64,000 nucleotides of DNA from Acidobacteriota bacterium (lineage in GTDB: Bacteria; Acidobacteriota; Vicinamibacteria; Vicinamibacterales; UBA2999), in assembly GCA_018000455.1 (NCBI GenBank), contig JAGNJW010000005.1, forward strand, positions 1 to 64,000. The letters are read 5' to 3'. Shown here piece after piece: positions 42,701-52,033 of the stretch; position 1 is the stretch's first letter, and the number at the start of each line of letters is the position of its first letter. A program made the translations under genes and the position numbers. Below the pieces are notes generated by a model. It was not told the DNA's origin. It worked only from the letters and a program-made list of their open reading frames with translations, and ran no database searches.

Positions 42701-45700
42701 CTAGTGGCCGGCCGGTGCGCTGTGGGGCTTGCCGCGGCGGAAGAACGCGCCGAGCCCCTCTTCGAACAGGGTGTACATCGCCGGCACGAAGACCAGCGTG
42801 ATCATGGTCGAGGTGAGCAGGCCGCCGATGACGACACGCGCCAGCGGCGCCTGCAGTTCGGCGCCTTCACCGACGCCGAGCGCCATCGGGACGAGCCCGA
42901 GGGCGGTGCAAATGCTGGTCATAAGGATCGGCCGCAGACGATGGTGGCCGGCCATCTCGATGGCCTGGCGTAGCGGCAGCTTGTCGCGGCGGCGCAGCGT
43001 ATTGGCGTAGTCGACCAGCAGGATGGCGTTGCTGACGACGATGCCCGCGAGCATGATGACGCCGATATAGGCCTGCATGCTGAACGGGGTCTTGGTGAGC
43101 AGCAGCGCGCCGACGACGCCGATGGCGGCGAGCGGAATCGAGAACATGATGATGAACGGGTCGCGCAGTGACTCGTACTGCGACGCCATCACCGTGTAGA
43201 CGAGAATGATGGCCAGAATCAGCACCAGCTGCAGTTCCCGGAACGAGCGCGCCTGATCCTCGACCTCCTGACCGAAGCTGACGCCGAAGTCCTTGGGAAT
43301 GAAGAGCTCCGGCAGCCGCGCCTGCACGTTGGCGACGGCCTCGCTGAGGGTCACCTCAGTCTCGGCGTTGACTCGCGTGACGCGCTCCTGGTTCTTGCGG
43401 TCGATCTGCGTCGGCCCGGTATCGCGGTTGACCGACATCACGTTCTTGGCCGGCAGGACCCGGCCGGTGGGCGTGCTGATCAGCACGTCGCCAACCGACG
43501 AGATCTCCTCGCGGTCGGACTCGCGCAGCCGCACGATAATCGGGTATTCGTTGCCGGCCTCGCGGAACATCGCGGCCTGCGTGCCCGCCACGTTGGTGCG
43601 GATGGTATTGGCGACGCCGGTGACGGTCAGGCCGAGCACCGCCGCTTTGTCGCGGTCGACGTTCACCGCAAGTTCCGGCCGGCCCTCTTCGCGGCTCAAC
43701 TGCGAGTCGGCAATCCCGGGCGTGGTGTCGAGAATCGCCTTGAGATCACGGGCGAGTTCCTTCGCCTCGTCGAGCTCGTGGCCGCGGATCTCGATCGACA
43801 GGCGGCTGCCATCCGAGTTGCCCCCGCGCATCATCATCTGCTGGCCGCCCGAGGCGCGCGCGCGTACCACCACGCCGGGCAGGCCCGACAGCTGCCGGCG
43901 CATGTCCATCGCGATCTGCTCACTGGAGCGGCTGCGCTCGTCCTTGGGCGTCAGGCGAACCGTGATGCTGCCGCGATGTGTCGAGCTGCCGCCCGTGAAA
44001 CCGCCGCCCCCGGCCTGCGTGATGAGCATCGTCGCTTCGGGCGTGTTCTGGCGAATCATCTCCTCGAGGCGGATGAGCACCTGCTCGGTGAGGTCGATCC
44101 GTGTACCTACGGCGAGCTCGGCGTTGACCGAGACCTCGCCCTCGTCGGTCGTCGGTTGCAGCTCGAAGCCGACGCGCGGCAGCAGCACGACCGCGCCGAC
44201 GAAGAGTGCGAGGCCGACGGCGAACACCGTCGGGCGGTGGTGCAGCGACGTGTGCAGCACCCGCGCGTAGAGGGCATCGAGACCGGCCAACGCCCGCTCG
44301 CTCAGGCGGAACGCCACTCCGAGCGGGCCGCGGCGGCTCTCGGAGGGCGGCGCCAGGCGCAGCAGCCGCGAGCAGAGCACCGGCACGATGGTGACCGCGA
44401 CGAAGAGCGACATCGCCAGCGAGAAGGAGACGACCGCGGCGAGCTGGCCGAACATGATGCTCGAGACGCCGGTCAGGAACAGCATCGGGACGAACACGGC
44501 GATGTGCGTCAGCGTCGAGGCGAGGATCGCGCTCCACACCTCCTCGGCGCCATCGATGGCCGCCGTCATGCCGTCCTTGCCCATCTCGAGATGACGATAG
44601 GTGTTCTCGAGGACGACGATCGCGGCATCGACGATCATCCCGATGCCGAGCGCCAGACCGCCGAAGGTCATGGTGTTGAGCGTGTAGCCGCCGAAGTAGA
44701 GCAGCGCGAACGTGCCAACGACGGAGATAGGAATCGAGGTGCAGATGATGATGGTCGAGCGCAGGTCGCGCAGGAACGCGAAGATGACCAGGACGACCAG
44801 CAGGCTGCCGAACAGCGCGTGTTCCTGCACGCTGTTGATTGATCGGCTGATGTAGGTGGACTGGTCGTCGAGCACCGAGAGATTCATGTTCGGAACCTCG
44901 CGGTTGATGCGCGCCACCTCGGCCCGCACGCCCTCGGCGATCTGCACCGTGTTGGTGCCCGACTGTTTCGTGACGCGCATGCGGATGCCGGGGTTACCGT
45001 TGATGCGGGTGAAGCTGCGGCGGTCTTCGGTCGTGTCGCGGACGTCGGCGATGTCGCGCAGGTAGACCGGTACGCCGTCCTTGGTCATGACGACGAGATT
45101 GCGAATCTCGTCGATGTTCGTGAATTGGCCCGGGCTGCGCAGCAGGTACATCCGATCGGACTCGAAGACCTCACCGAGCGGGATGTTCTGGTTCTCGGTG
45201 CGCAGGATCTGGACGACGCGATCGACCGGCAGGTTGAGTGCGGTGATCTTCTCGCGCGACAGGTCGACGCGGATCTGGCGGCGGAGGCCCCCGTCGACGC
45301 TGACCGCGGCCACGCCGGGTACCCGTTCGAGGCGTGGCGACAGGTCGGTCTGCGCCATCTCACGCAGCGTGACCGGATCGTAGTTGCCCTCGACGCCGAT
45401 GCCCATGATCGGGAATGACGTCGAGTCGAACTTGAAGATCGTCGGCGGGTCGGCGTCTTCCGGCAGGCGACCGCGGACGCGGTCGATGCGGGTGCGCACT
45501 TCATCGGCCGCTTCGTTGAGGTCGGTGCCCCAGGTGAAGTTGAGGCGGACGGTGCTGCTGCCTTCCGACGAGGTCGAGTTGAGCTGGTCGAGGCCGGCCA
45601 CGGCGCTGACCGCCTGCTCGATCGGACGCGTGACGAGCTCCTCCATCTCGAGCGGGCCGACACCCTGATAGGAGACCCGGACCGTGATCGACGGAAAGCT

Positions 45701-45820
45701 CATGTCGGGCATGAGGTCCACCGGCAGGCGGGTCAGGGAGATGGCGCCCAGCAGCACGACGACGAAGCTCAACATGAACATCGTCACCGGCCGCTCGATG
45801 GCGAGTCTCGGAATACTCAT
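42701..45820 (-). CDS. RND efflux permease (AcrB/HAE-1-like)
   Basis: A 1039-residue inner-membrane proton-driven pump. N-terminal MSIPRLAIERPVTMFMLSFV and the first helix are typical. Two large periplasmic loops follow helices 1 and 7. The second half of the first bundle contains GLALGIGMIVDAAIVVLENTYRH with the proton-relay Asp pair, and the C-terminal bundle contains YIGVIMLAGIVVSNAILLVDYAN. The sequence resembles the acidobacterial/CusA-HAE1 mixed group more than classical drug-specific AcrB. Substrates unknown. It is the distal gene after the adaptor and TolC genes of a tripartite efflux operon. Confidence 0.95.
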   Translation of the reverse strand: MSIPRLAIERPVTMFMLSFVVVLLGAISLTRLPVDLMPDMSFPSITVRVSYQGVGPLEMEELVTRPIEQAVSAVAGLDQLNSTSSEGSSTVRLNFTWGTDLNEAADEVRTRIDRVRGRLPEDADPPTIFKFDSTSFPIMGIGVEGNYDPVTLREMAQTDLSPRLERVPGVAAVSVDGGLRRQIRVDLSREKITALNLPVDRVVQILRTENQNIPLGEVFESDRMYLLRSPGQFTNIDEIRNLVVMTKDGVPVYLRDIADVRDTTEDRRSFTRINGNPGIRMRVTKQSGTNTVQIAEGVRAEVARINREVPNMNLSVLDDQSTYISRSINSVQEHALFGSLLVVLVIFAFLRDLRSTIIICTSIPISVVGTFALLYFGGYTLNTMTFGGLALGIGMIVDAAIVVLENTYRHLEMGKDGMTAAIDGAEEVWSAILASTLTHIAVFVPMLFLTGVSSIMFGQLAAVVSFSLAMSLFVAVTIVPVLCSRLLRLAPPSESRRGPLGVAFRLSERALAGLDALYARVLHTSLHHRPTVFAVGLALFVGAVVLLPRVGFELQPTTDEGEVSVNAELAVGTRIDLTEQVLIRLEEMIRQNTPEATMLITQAGGGGFTGGSSTHRGSITVRLTPKDERSRSSEQIAMDMRRQLSGLPGVVVRARASGGQQMMMRGGNSDGSRLSIEIRGHELDEAKELARDLKAILDTTPGIADSQLSREEGRPELAVNVDRDKAAVLGLTVTGVANTIRTNVAGTQAAMFREAGNEYPIIVRLRESDREEISSVGDVLISTPTGRVLPAKNVMSVNRDTGPTQIDRKNQERVTRVNAETEVTLSEAVANVQARLPELFIPKDFGVSFGQEVEDQARSFRELQLVLILAIILVYTVMASQYESLRDPFIIMFSIPLAAIGVVGALLLTKTPFSMQAYIGVIMLAGIVVSNAILLVDYANTLRRRDKLPLRQAIEMAGHHRLRPILMTSICTALGLVPMALGVGEGAELQAPLARVVIGGLLTSTMITLVFVPAMYTLFEEGLGAFFRRGKPHSAPAGH

Positions 45821-45848
45821 TGGTCCTCCACGAAGCGGAACTCGAAAT

Positions 45849-47252
45849 CTATTGGCCGGGCTGCGAGCCGCTCGGCGGGCGCTGCCCACCGGTGCCCGCC
45901 GGCGCTGCGCCGTCGGGCCGCTTCAGCGGCGTGTCACCGGCGCCGGCTGGCCCGCCGACCGCCGGCGCACCGGGACGGCCTGCGCCGCCTGGACGTCGCT
46001 GTCCGCCTGGGCCACCCTGACCGGCGACGATCAGCGTGTCGTTGTTCCGGAGGGCCGAGGCGCCGCTGGTGACCAGCGTGTCGGCAAGCGTCACTCCGGC
46101 CCGCACCTCGACCCGCTCTGGATCCTCGATGCCGATCTCGAGCGGCTGAAACTTCGCCTTGTTGTCGTCGGTCATCGTGAAGACGCCGCGGGCGCCCTCG
46201 TAGTCGACCACCGACGACTTGGGCACGAGCGTCGTGTCACGCCGGCTTTCGATCGTCACACTCATCCGGGCGTACATGCCCGGCTTGAGGCGGAAGCTGT
46301 TGTTCGGCACTTCGATCTCTATCTGGGCCGTGCGGGTCGCCGGATCGAGCACCGGGGCCACACGGGCGATGTGGCCCGAGAACGTCTCGCCCGGGTAGGC
46401 GTCGACGGTCACGCGCGCCGGGTCGCCGGCGTTGACGAGGCGCAGGTCCTTTTCGACCACGTTCGCGACCAGCCGTACCGAGCTGATGTCGACGACCGAG
46501 GCGACCGGGGCCTGCTGCGAGGCCCAGGCACCGACGTCGATGTTGCGCTGGCTGACGAAGCCGTTGACGGGCGACACGATGTTGGTGTTGCCCTTGGCGA
46601 TCCGCAACTCGTCGAGACGGGCCTGCGTCTGCGAGAGCTGGGCCCGCGCCAGATCGAGCTGCGCAGCCGAAGCGGCCTGCCGCGCCTCGGCGTCGTCGAG
46701 CGACTGCCGTGGCAGGAGCTGCCGTTCGAAGAGATTCTGTGAACGCGCGAGATTGCTGGCCGAAAACTTCAGGTCGGCCTCGCGCTGCCGGATCGTGGCC
46801 TGCGCGACCTCGAGGGAGGCCTCGGCCTGCTTGACCTGCTCGTTGATTTCCTGGTCTTCGATGCGCGCCAGCGTCTGACCGCGGGAGACGCGATCGCCGA
46901 GCTTGACATTCATCGCCACGAGCCGGCCGGCCGTGCGCGGCACGACGTCGACGGTGGCGGCGCCGATGAGGCTGCCGACCACGCTCAGCTCGGCCGTGAT
47001 GTCGCCTTTGGTGGCCTTGGTCACTTCCACCGTCATCGGCGGCCGGAAGGCACCGCCGCCCCCCGTTCCGCCGCCGCCCGGCCGCCCGGCGCCGCCTGCA
47101 CCGCCTGCGCCGCCGGCCTGCGGGCCGCCGCCCTGACCGGCCGCCGGCGCGCCCTGAGGGGTCGTCGACGACGAGCTCGAGCACGCGCTCGTGGCCAGCA
47201 GACTTCCCGCCATCACCGCGATGCCCAGACCCATCCACACCGTACTACGCAT
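45849..47252 (-). CDS. RND efflux periplasmic adaptor (MFP) lipoprotein
   Basis: A 467-residue adaptor. ATG 47252 begins a lipoprotein signal (GIAVMAGSLLATSAC, lipid Cys about residue 24). A long Gly/Ala/Pro-rich linker (about 30-70) precedes the core: lipoyl half PRTAGRLVAMNVKLGDRVSR, an alpha-hairpin (DQEINEQVKQAEASLEVAQA onward), the second lipoyl half NIVSPVNGFVSQRNIDVGAW, and beta-barrel ASVVDISSVRLVANVVEKDL. The C-terminal 60 residues are another Gly/Pro-rich low-complexity tail, unusual for adaptors. It links the RND pump to the TolC-like channel. The pump gene starts 28 bp downstream. Confidence 0.93.
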   Translation of the reverse strand: MRSTVWMGLGIAVMAGSLLATSACSSSSSTTPQGAPAAGQGGGPQAGGAGGAGGAGRPGGGGTGGGGAFRPPMTVEVTKATKGDITAELSVVGSLIGAATVDVVPRTAGRLVAMNVKLGDRVSRGQTLARIEDQEINEQVKQAEASLEVAQATIRQREADLKFSASNLARSQNLFERQLLPRQSLDDAEARQAASAAQLDLARAQLSQTQARLDELRIAKGNTNIVSPVNGFVSQRNIDVGAWASQQAPVASVVDISSVRLVANVVEKDLRLVNAGDPARVTVDAYPGETFSGHIARVAPVLDPATRTAQIEIEVPNNSFRLKPGMYARMSVTIESRRDTTLVPKSSVVDYEGARGVFTMTDDNKAKFQPLEIGIEDPERVEVRAGVTLADTLVTSGASALRNNDTLIVAGQGGPGGQRRPGGAGRPGAPAVGGPAGAGDTPLKRPDGAAPAGTGGQRPPSGSQPGQ

Positions 47253-47308
47253 AGTTCTTCCGCCTGACAGACCTTGCGTGAGACGCCATCCGCCGGGATG
47301 CCGTGCCA

Positions 47309-48967
47309 CTAGTTACCACCGCCGCCCTGGCCGCCGGCTGCCGGCGCTTCCTGGGCGCGCTCGAACGTGACCAGCGCCTTCTGGAGATCCGTGAGCGCTC
47401 GCAACTCGACATTCTGCGCATCCGCGAGGTCGCGCTGAGCCTGCACGACGAAGAAGTTGGTCGACAGTCCAACCTCGAACTTGCTCTGCTCGGCATCGAG
47501 GCGCCGCTCGGCCAGCGCCCGAGCGGCGCGTGACGCTTCCACCCGGCGCAGGTTCGCCTGGATCTGCAGGGCAGCGTTGGTGACTTCGGTCGCCACCTGC
47601 AATTCGAGCGCGCGCAGGCGCGTGCTCTGCTGCGTGCGCTGTACGCGTGAACGTGCGTACTGGGCGTCGGCATTGTTGCCGCCGATTGGATAGCTGACGA
47701 CCATCGCCAGGTTCCAGGTGGGGAAGTCGCGGCCGCTCAGGAGTGACAGCGCGTCGGCGTAGCCGCCCGGAACCGTGCCGATGACGGTGCTTCCGAGGCC
47801 GGTGCCCTGGCGAATGAACTGCGTGCCGCCGATGCCCTGGGCGCCATAGTTCACCTGAAGATTCACGTCGGGCAACGATTCGTGGCGCCAAAAACGCATC
47901 GTGATGGCGTTGCTGTCGAGATTCTTGCGCGCCGTCACCAGATCCGTGCGCCGCTCGAGCGCCGTGCGCACGGCGTCGGCGATGTTGAGCGGGGGCACGT
48001 CGAGTTGTGGAGTGTCGGTGGCGTAGATTTCCTGCTCCCACATCGGATCGCTGGTGCCGGTGACGATGAGCCGCTTGAGTGTGAGCTGCGCAGTGGCGAG
48101 CGTGGCTTCAATCTGGGCCAGGCTCTGGCGGCGGTTGGCGGCCTCGGCCTCCGCCTGCACGATGTCGATGGGGGCGAGCGTGCCCACCTCGACCCGCGCC
48201 TTGTTGTCTTCGACGAGCTTCTCAGCCAGCTCCAGTGAGCTTCGCGCCACGTCGACCGCGGCGCGCGCATAGGCCTCCTCCCAATAGGCGTTGCGGACGT
48301 TGGCGATGGTGGCGACAATCGTGCCGCGCAGCGCCTCGTCGGCGATCTCGCGGTTCACCTGCGTGATGGCGATCTGCTGGCGGAGGTTGTCGAGCTTGAA
48401 GCCGCGCAGCAGCGGCTGGGTGTAGGTGGCGGTCAGCGTGGAGGTGAACGTGGGGTTGAAGTTCGCGAACACGTTCGAGGTGTCGAGACGGCTGTTGTTG
48501 AACGTGAGCGAGAAGTTGCCGCCGCCCCACGGTACAGCCTGGGCAACGCCGAAGTTGTAGGTCGCAGTGTCGTTCGTGACCCGCTGTCCGCCGTTCAGCT
48601 GGTTGGTCGGAGGCAGGGCCTGGCTGCGCATGCCGACGGTGGACGAGGCCAGCGGGCGGAAGGCGTTCCTGAGGCCCGCGAGCTGGAAATCGACGGCCTG
48701 CGGGTTGAGCCGCTCGACGGCGATATCGAGGTTCTGCCGGAGTGCCAACTCGACGGCATCCAGCAGCCGTAGTTCGCGTCGACCGCCGGGCTGCGCCGCG
48801 ACGGACGGGCTCGGCGTCAGCGCCTCGGCGTGACGGCCGGCCGCCTCGTAGCGCGCCACGGCATCGCGCACGAGGGCCTCGCGACTGGCGTCCTGGGCGA
48901 AGGCAGTAGCGGGCAGGGCGGCGGCGAGCGCCAGCGCCAGCGCCAGTGAAGAACCACATCTCGTCAT
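47309..48967 (-). CDS. TolC-family outer-membrane efflux channel
   Basis: A 552-residue protein with a clear Sec signal (LALALALAAALPATAFAQDA). Two OEP repeats follow: the first from ELRLLDAVELALRQNLDIAV, the second from LNIADAVRTALERRTDLVTA. Both contain long coiled-coil helices (for example ARSSLELAEKLVEDNKARVE) and outer-membrane strand segments. It should trimerise as the exit duct of the RND pump. Gene order on the minus strand is Spy-like, TolC, adaptor, permease, all closely spaced. Confidence 0.93.
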   Translation of the reverse strand: MTRCGSSLALALALAAALPATAFAQDASREALVRDAVARYEAAGRHAEALTPSPSVAAQPGGRRELRLLDAVELALRQNLDIAVERLNPQAVDFQLAGLRNAFRPLASSTVGMRSQALPPTNQLNGGQRVTNDTATYNFGVAQAVPWGGGNFSLTFNNSRLDTSNVFANFNPTFTSTLTATYTQPLLRGFKLDNLRQQIAITQVNREIADEALRGTIVATIANVRNAYWEEAYARAAVDVARSSLELAEKLVEDNKARVEVGTLAPIDIVQAEAEAANRRQSLAQIEATLATAQLTLKRLIVTGTSDPMWEQEIYATDTPQLDVPPLNIADAVRTALERRTDLVTARKNLDSNAITMRFWRHESLPDVNLQVNYGAQGIGGTQFIRQGTGLGSTVIGTVPGGYADALSLLSGRDFPTWNLAMVVSYPIGGNNADAQYARSRVQRTQQSTRLRALELQVATEVTNAALQIQANLRRVEASRAARALAERRLDAEQSKFEVGLSTNFFVVQAQRDLADAQNVELRALTDLQKALVTFERAQEAPAAGGQGGGGN

Positions 48968-48990
48968 CGTCGAAGGTACCTTAGGGCCGG

Positions 48991-49440
48991 CTAGGCGCCG
49001 GGTGAGGGCTTGGCACGGCCACGCCGCGAGCGTTGGTGCTCGGCGAACAGCACCTGGAGTTTCGTGTGTTGATCGGAGGTCAGCAGGCGGCGCATGCGGT
49101 AGAGCATCAGCGCCCGGGTCTTGCCCAGCTCGCCGCGAGCCGCTTCGACCTGCGTGATGAGGTCGGCCGCGGTGGCCTCATCGGCGCGCCCGTCACGCAC
49201 CATGACCGAGAGGTCGTTCTGCAGCTTGTCGAGCGCCTCTTTGCCGGTGCGCATGGCCGGGCCGGCGGCCTGGAAGACCTCCTCGAGCCGGGTGACCTGT
49301 TCGGTCGACAAGACCAGCTCGCGCTGATATTTCTCGTGTTGCCACCACTTGAAGCTCTGCCCGGCGGCCGGCGCCGGATTCCACCCGAGGAGCACGGCTG
49401 TCAGGGCGGCGCAGAAGGAGACGGACAGGTGGCGAGGCAT
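48991..49440 (-). CDS. Periplasmic Spy/CpxP-like helical protein
   Basis: A 149-residue exported protein. A signal peptide (VSFCAALTAVLLGWNPAPAA-GQS) precedes an all-helical mature part: KYQRELVLSTEQVTRLEEVF, KEALDKLQNDLSVMVRDGRA, LITQVEAARGELGKTRALML and YRMRRLLTSDQHTKLQVLFA. The L(S/T)xEQxxxL and L(T/S)xEQxxKL pattern, with the tail QHTKLQVLFAEHQR, resembles LTxxQ-motif Spy/CpxP-type chaperones and metal-sensing CnrX/zinc-resistance proteins. First gene of the efflux operon, suggesting envelope-stress or metal linkage. Confidence 0.75.
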   Translation of the reverse strand: MPRHLSVSFCAALTAVLLGWNPAPAAGQSFKWWQHEKYQRELVLSTEQVTRLEEVFQAAGPAMRTGKEALDKLQNDLSVMVRDGRADEATAADLITQVEAARGELGKTRALMLYRMRRLLTSDQHTKLQVLFAEHQRSRRGRAKPSPGA

Positions 49441-49475
49441 GGCTGAGTGGTTTACGACCGGGTGGGGCGTGGCGT

Positions 49476-50687
49476 TTACGGCGCGATGCCCGGCGTCGGC
49501 TCGGCCGTGAAACCGGTCAGGGCCAAGACTACGGTCTCCACCAGGTTGTCGGGCGTGGAGGCGCCAGAGGTCAGGCCGATGGTGACGCGCCCGGCCGGCA
49601 GCCAACCCGCCGACACGACCTCGGCCTTGGTCCGGACGTCGCGGTGGCGGATCTCGTCGGGTGACAGCAGCCCGGTGGGGTCGGCGATGTGATACGTGGT
49701 CACCTTGGCGGCGCAGATCCGCGCCAGGTTGCACGTGTTGCTGCTGTTGTAGCCGCCGATGACGATCATCGCGTCGAGGTGCAGTTGGTCGAGCATGGCA
49801 ACGACCGCGTCCTGGCGGTCCTGGGTGGCGCTGCAGATGGTGTCAAAGGCCCGGAAGTGCGTCGCCTCGGCCGCGCTGCCATAGCGCTGCCGGATCGCGG
49901 CGCGGAACTGCTCGCCGATGGCGAACGACTCCGTGCTGAGCATCGTCGTCTGGTTGGCGCAGCCGATGCTGGTCAGGTGGCGGTCGGGATCGAACCCGGG
50001 CGAGCAGGCGTCGCGGAACCGTTCGAGAAGGGCGGCGCGTTCCGGGCTGCCGGGCGCCGGAGCGTTGGTGATGAAGGTGCACACGGCGTCGGCTTCCGCG
50101 CTGTCGAGCACGACGAGGTAGTGGCCGCCGCTGGCCTGCACGGTTTGTGAGGCCGTGGCGCGTGTTTCTTCGTGCCAGTGCTTGCCGTGAATGATCGACG
50201 TGTAGCCGTCGGCGGCGTAGCGCTTCACGTTCTTCCAGACGTTCAGCACCGAACCGCAGGTCGTGTCGACCAGCGTGCAGCCCAGGGTGTCGAGCCGGAC
50301 CAGATCTTCGACGGTGACGCCAAAAGCCGGCAGGATCACGACGTCGTCGGAGGTGAGCGCGTCCCACGACTCGTCCGGGTCGGAGAGGAAGCGGATCCCC
50401 TGGGAGCGGAGCTGGTCGTTGACGTGCGGGTTGTGGATGATCTCGCCCGTCAGAAAGACGCGCCGGGACGGAAATCTCAGGCGCGCCTGGTAGGCGTAGT
50501 CGACCGCCCGGTCGACGCCGTAGCAGAACCCGAACTCGCGCGCCAAGTGGATCGTCAGGCGTCCGGAGTCGTAGCGGTAGTCGCGCGCCTTGATGTCGGC
50601 GACCAGCGCGCTGTGGTAGCTGGCGGCGAGCTGCCCGGCGACCTCACGCTTGAGGTCGAGACCCTTCTTGAAGATAAGGGACGGCAC
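49476..50687 (-). CDS. ispH: 4-hydroxy-3-methylbut-2-enyl diphosphate reductase
   Basis: A 403-residue [4Fe-4S] enzyme making IPP and DMAPP in the non-mevalonate isoprenoid pathway. Landmarks: EFGFCYGVDRAVDYAYQAR (first cluster Cys), LTGEIIHNPHVNDQLRSQGI, LVDTTCGSVLNVWKNVKRYA (second Cys), IHGKHWHEETRATASQ, DTICSATQDRQDAV (third Cys), GGYNSSNTCNLARIC and TSGASTPDNLVETVV. At about 400 residues it is the long cyanobacterial/plant-type form rather than the 310-residue E. coli type, with an N-terminal extension. It is 35 bp upstream of the Spy-like gene on the same strand. Confidence 0.95.
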   Translation of the reverse strand: MPSLIFKKGLDLKREVAGQLAASYHSALVADIKARDYRYDSGRLTIHLAREFGFCYGVDRAVDYAYQARLRFPSRRVFLTGEIIHNPHVNDQLRSQGIRFLSDPDESWDALTSDDVVILPAFGVTVEDLVRLDTLGCTLVDTTCGSVLNVWKNVKRYAADGYTSIIHGKHWHEETRATASQTVQASGGHYLVVLDSAEADAVCTFITNAPAPGSPERAALLERFRDACSPGFDPDRHLTSIGCANQTTMLSTESFAIGEQFRAAIRQRYGSAAEATHFRAFDTICSATQDRQDAVVAMLDQLHLDAMIVIGGYNSSNTCNLARICAAKVTTYHIADPTGLLSPDEIRHRDVRTKAEVVSAGWLPAGRVTIGLTSGASTPDNLVETVVLALTGFTAEPTPGIAP

Positions 50688-50692
50688 GCGGG

Positions 50693-51268
50693 TTACCGCA
50701 CACCGTACGCGACCGGCGTCAGGCCGTCGAGAGCCTCGAACTCCAGGCGGATTTCACGGGACAACACCTCTTCGACGTCGCTGAGCAACATCTCGTCCCG
50801 CCACGGGTCGGCGGACGGCTCGGCGGCGGCGACCAGCGGGACAGGCTCGGCGGCACGTTCGCTCCGCACAGCGACGCCAGTGCCGGGCAGTCGTCCGAGC
50901 CCGATGCCGAGGATTAGTCCGGCGGCTGCGGCGGCCAACACCCAGCGGCGATCGGCAGCAGGCGGCGTCGGGTGGGTGGCCACCGGCCCGACGGCAGGGA
51001 ACGGCAGCACGCGCGGGGCGGCGCCGAGGCGCCCGATGCGCTGGAGGATCGTCTGGCGCTGGCGCTCGAGGTCGGATGGTGAGAAGGCGGCATCAGCCGC
51101 GGCTTGGGCGGCGGCGCGCGCGGCCTCCAGTCGCACGGCCACCCGGTCGCGTTGGCGGCGGCAATGCGGGCACGATTCGAGATGGGCGGCAGCGGGGCCA
51201 CCGGGCGCGTCAACCAGGCTCAGGCCCAGCTCCGCGGGTTCGAGGTGGCGTCGGAACAGTCGCATCAT
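50693..51268 (-). CDS. Anti-sigma factor (zinc-finger type)
   Basis: A 191-residue protein. The cytoplasmic N-terminus contains AAHLESCPHCRRQRDRV, the H-x3-C-x2-C zinc-binding anti-sigma domain. A helical region, then one transmembrane segment (WVLAAAAAGLILGIGLGRLP), and a periplasmic acidic tail (DPWRDEMLLSDVEEVLSREI) follow. ATG 51268 overlaps the ECF sigma gene's stop (ATGA), the standard arrangement for a sigma/anti-sigma pair. It presumably holds the sigma factor at the membrane until an envelope signal. Confidence 0.82.
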   Translation of the reverse strand: MMRLFRRHLEPAELGLSLVDAPGGPAAAHLESCPHCRRQRDRVAVRLEAARAAAQAAADAAFSPSDLERQRQTILQRIGRLGAAPRVLPFPAVGPVATHPTPPAADRRWVLAAAAAGLILGIGLGRLPGTGVAVRSERAAEPVPLVAAAEPSADPWRDEMLLSDVEEVLSREIRLEFEALDGLTPVAYGVR

Positions 51269-51882
51269 GGCGCTCCCAACACCCGGCGCAGCTTGCGCAG
51301 CGCGCGGAAGAGATGCACGCGCAGCGTCGCGGCGTTCATCCCCAGGATCTCGGCGGCGTCGCGCGGTGAGGCTTCTTCGAGGTGACAGAGGATGAAGGCA
51401 TCCCGTTGACGGGCGGGCAGAGCGCGCACCGCCTCCGAAACGCCTCGCCACGCCGCGGCGGCAAGCAGGCGTCGTTCGGGCGACGCCTCCCGGCTCGGCA
51501 CCGCGTCCAGGGCGTCGGCCGCCAAGACGTCGGCCGGCGAGGCGCCGGGGGTGCGTTTACGGCTCTTCAGGCGATCGAGGCATGTATTCACGAGAATTCT
51601 CGTGAACCACGCGTCGAACGGCAGATCGGCCCGGAATGACGTCATGTGCGCATACACCTTCACGAACGCGTCCTGCACCGCTTCGTCGGCGTCGGCGGCG
51701 TTGCCGAGGTAGTAGTAGGCCAAGCGGACGGCCCGGCGCTGCCACAATCCGACCAGGTCGCTAAACCGCTCGGCGGCGGCGTCGCGCCGGCCTGCCTCCA
51801 GCAGCCCCTTGACGTCGGTCGCCACCAACGACGCGTCGTCGGTGAGTGCTGCGCGAGTAGGGCCCGAAGGCATGCCTGTCAT
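51265..51882 (-). CDS. ECF-type RNA polymerase sigma factor
   Basis: A 205-residue sigma-70 family factor with regions 2 and 4 only. Region 2 shows LVGLWQRRAVRLAYYYLGNA and DADEAVQDAFVKVYAHMTSF; region 4 shows LPARQRDAFILCHLEEASPR and DAAEILGMNAATLRVHLFRA. An Ala/Asp-rich linker joins them. It is coupled to a zinc-finger anti-sigma gene downstream and is divergent from pckA. The intergenic region contains an inverted GTTTACG/CGTAAAC pair, one copy before each gene, which could include its own promoter. Confidence 0.93.
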   Translation of the reverse strand: MTGMPSGPTRAALTDDASLVATDVKGLLEAGRRDAAAERFSDLVGLWQRRAVRLAYYYLGNAADADEAVQDAFVKVYAHMTSFRADLPFDAWFTRILVNTCLDRLKSRKRTPGASPADVLAADALDAVPSREASPERRLLAAAAWRGVSEAVRALPARQRDAFILCHLEEASPRDAAEILGMNAATLRVHLFRALRKLRRVLGAP

Positions 51883-51910
51883 GACTGGATACGCTCGGCG
51901 AGGTCCCGCC

Positions 51911-51974
51911 GTTTACGGATTCTATCAAGAGCCGGCGTCGGCGAGGGCCGGCATCGTATTGACTTCTCGTAAAC
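51911..51974. promoter_or_regulatory. Inverted GTTTACG...CGTAAAC pair in a divergent promoter region
   Basis: GTTTACG (51911-51917) and CGTAAAC (51968-51974) form an inverted pair 50 bp apart, each copy reading CGTAAAC toward the gene it faces (sigma factor on the minus strand, pckA on the plus strand). They could be paired regulator sites or core elements of an ECF-type promoter. Confidence 0.35.
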
Positions 51975-51988
51975 TTGCTCGGTACGAT
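51959..51988 (+). promoter_or_regulatory. Sigma-70-type promoter for pckA
   Basis: TTGACT (51959-51964) and TACGAT (51983-51988) are separated by 18 bp, giving good -35 and -10 elements. Transcription would start near 51995, about 40 nt before ATG 52034. The CGTAAAC word lies in the spacer. Confidence 0.5.
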
Positions 51989-52033
51989 CAGTAGATTCGG
52001 CTGCGGATTTCGCTCGCGGTCCGGGGAGACTCA

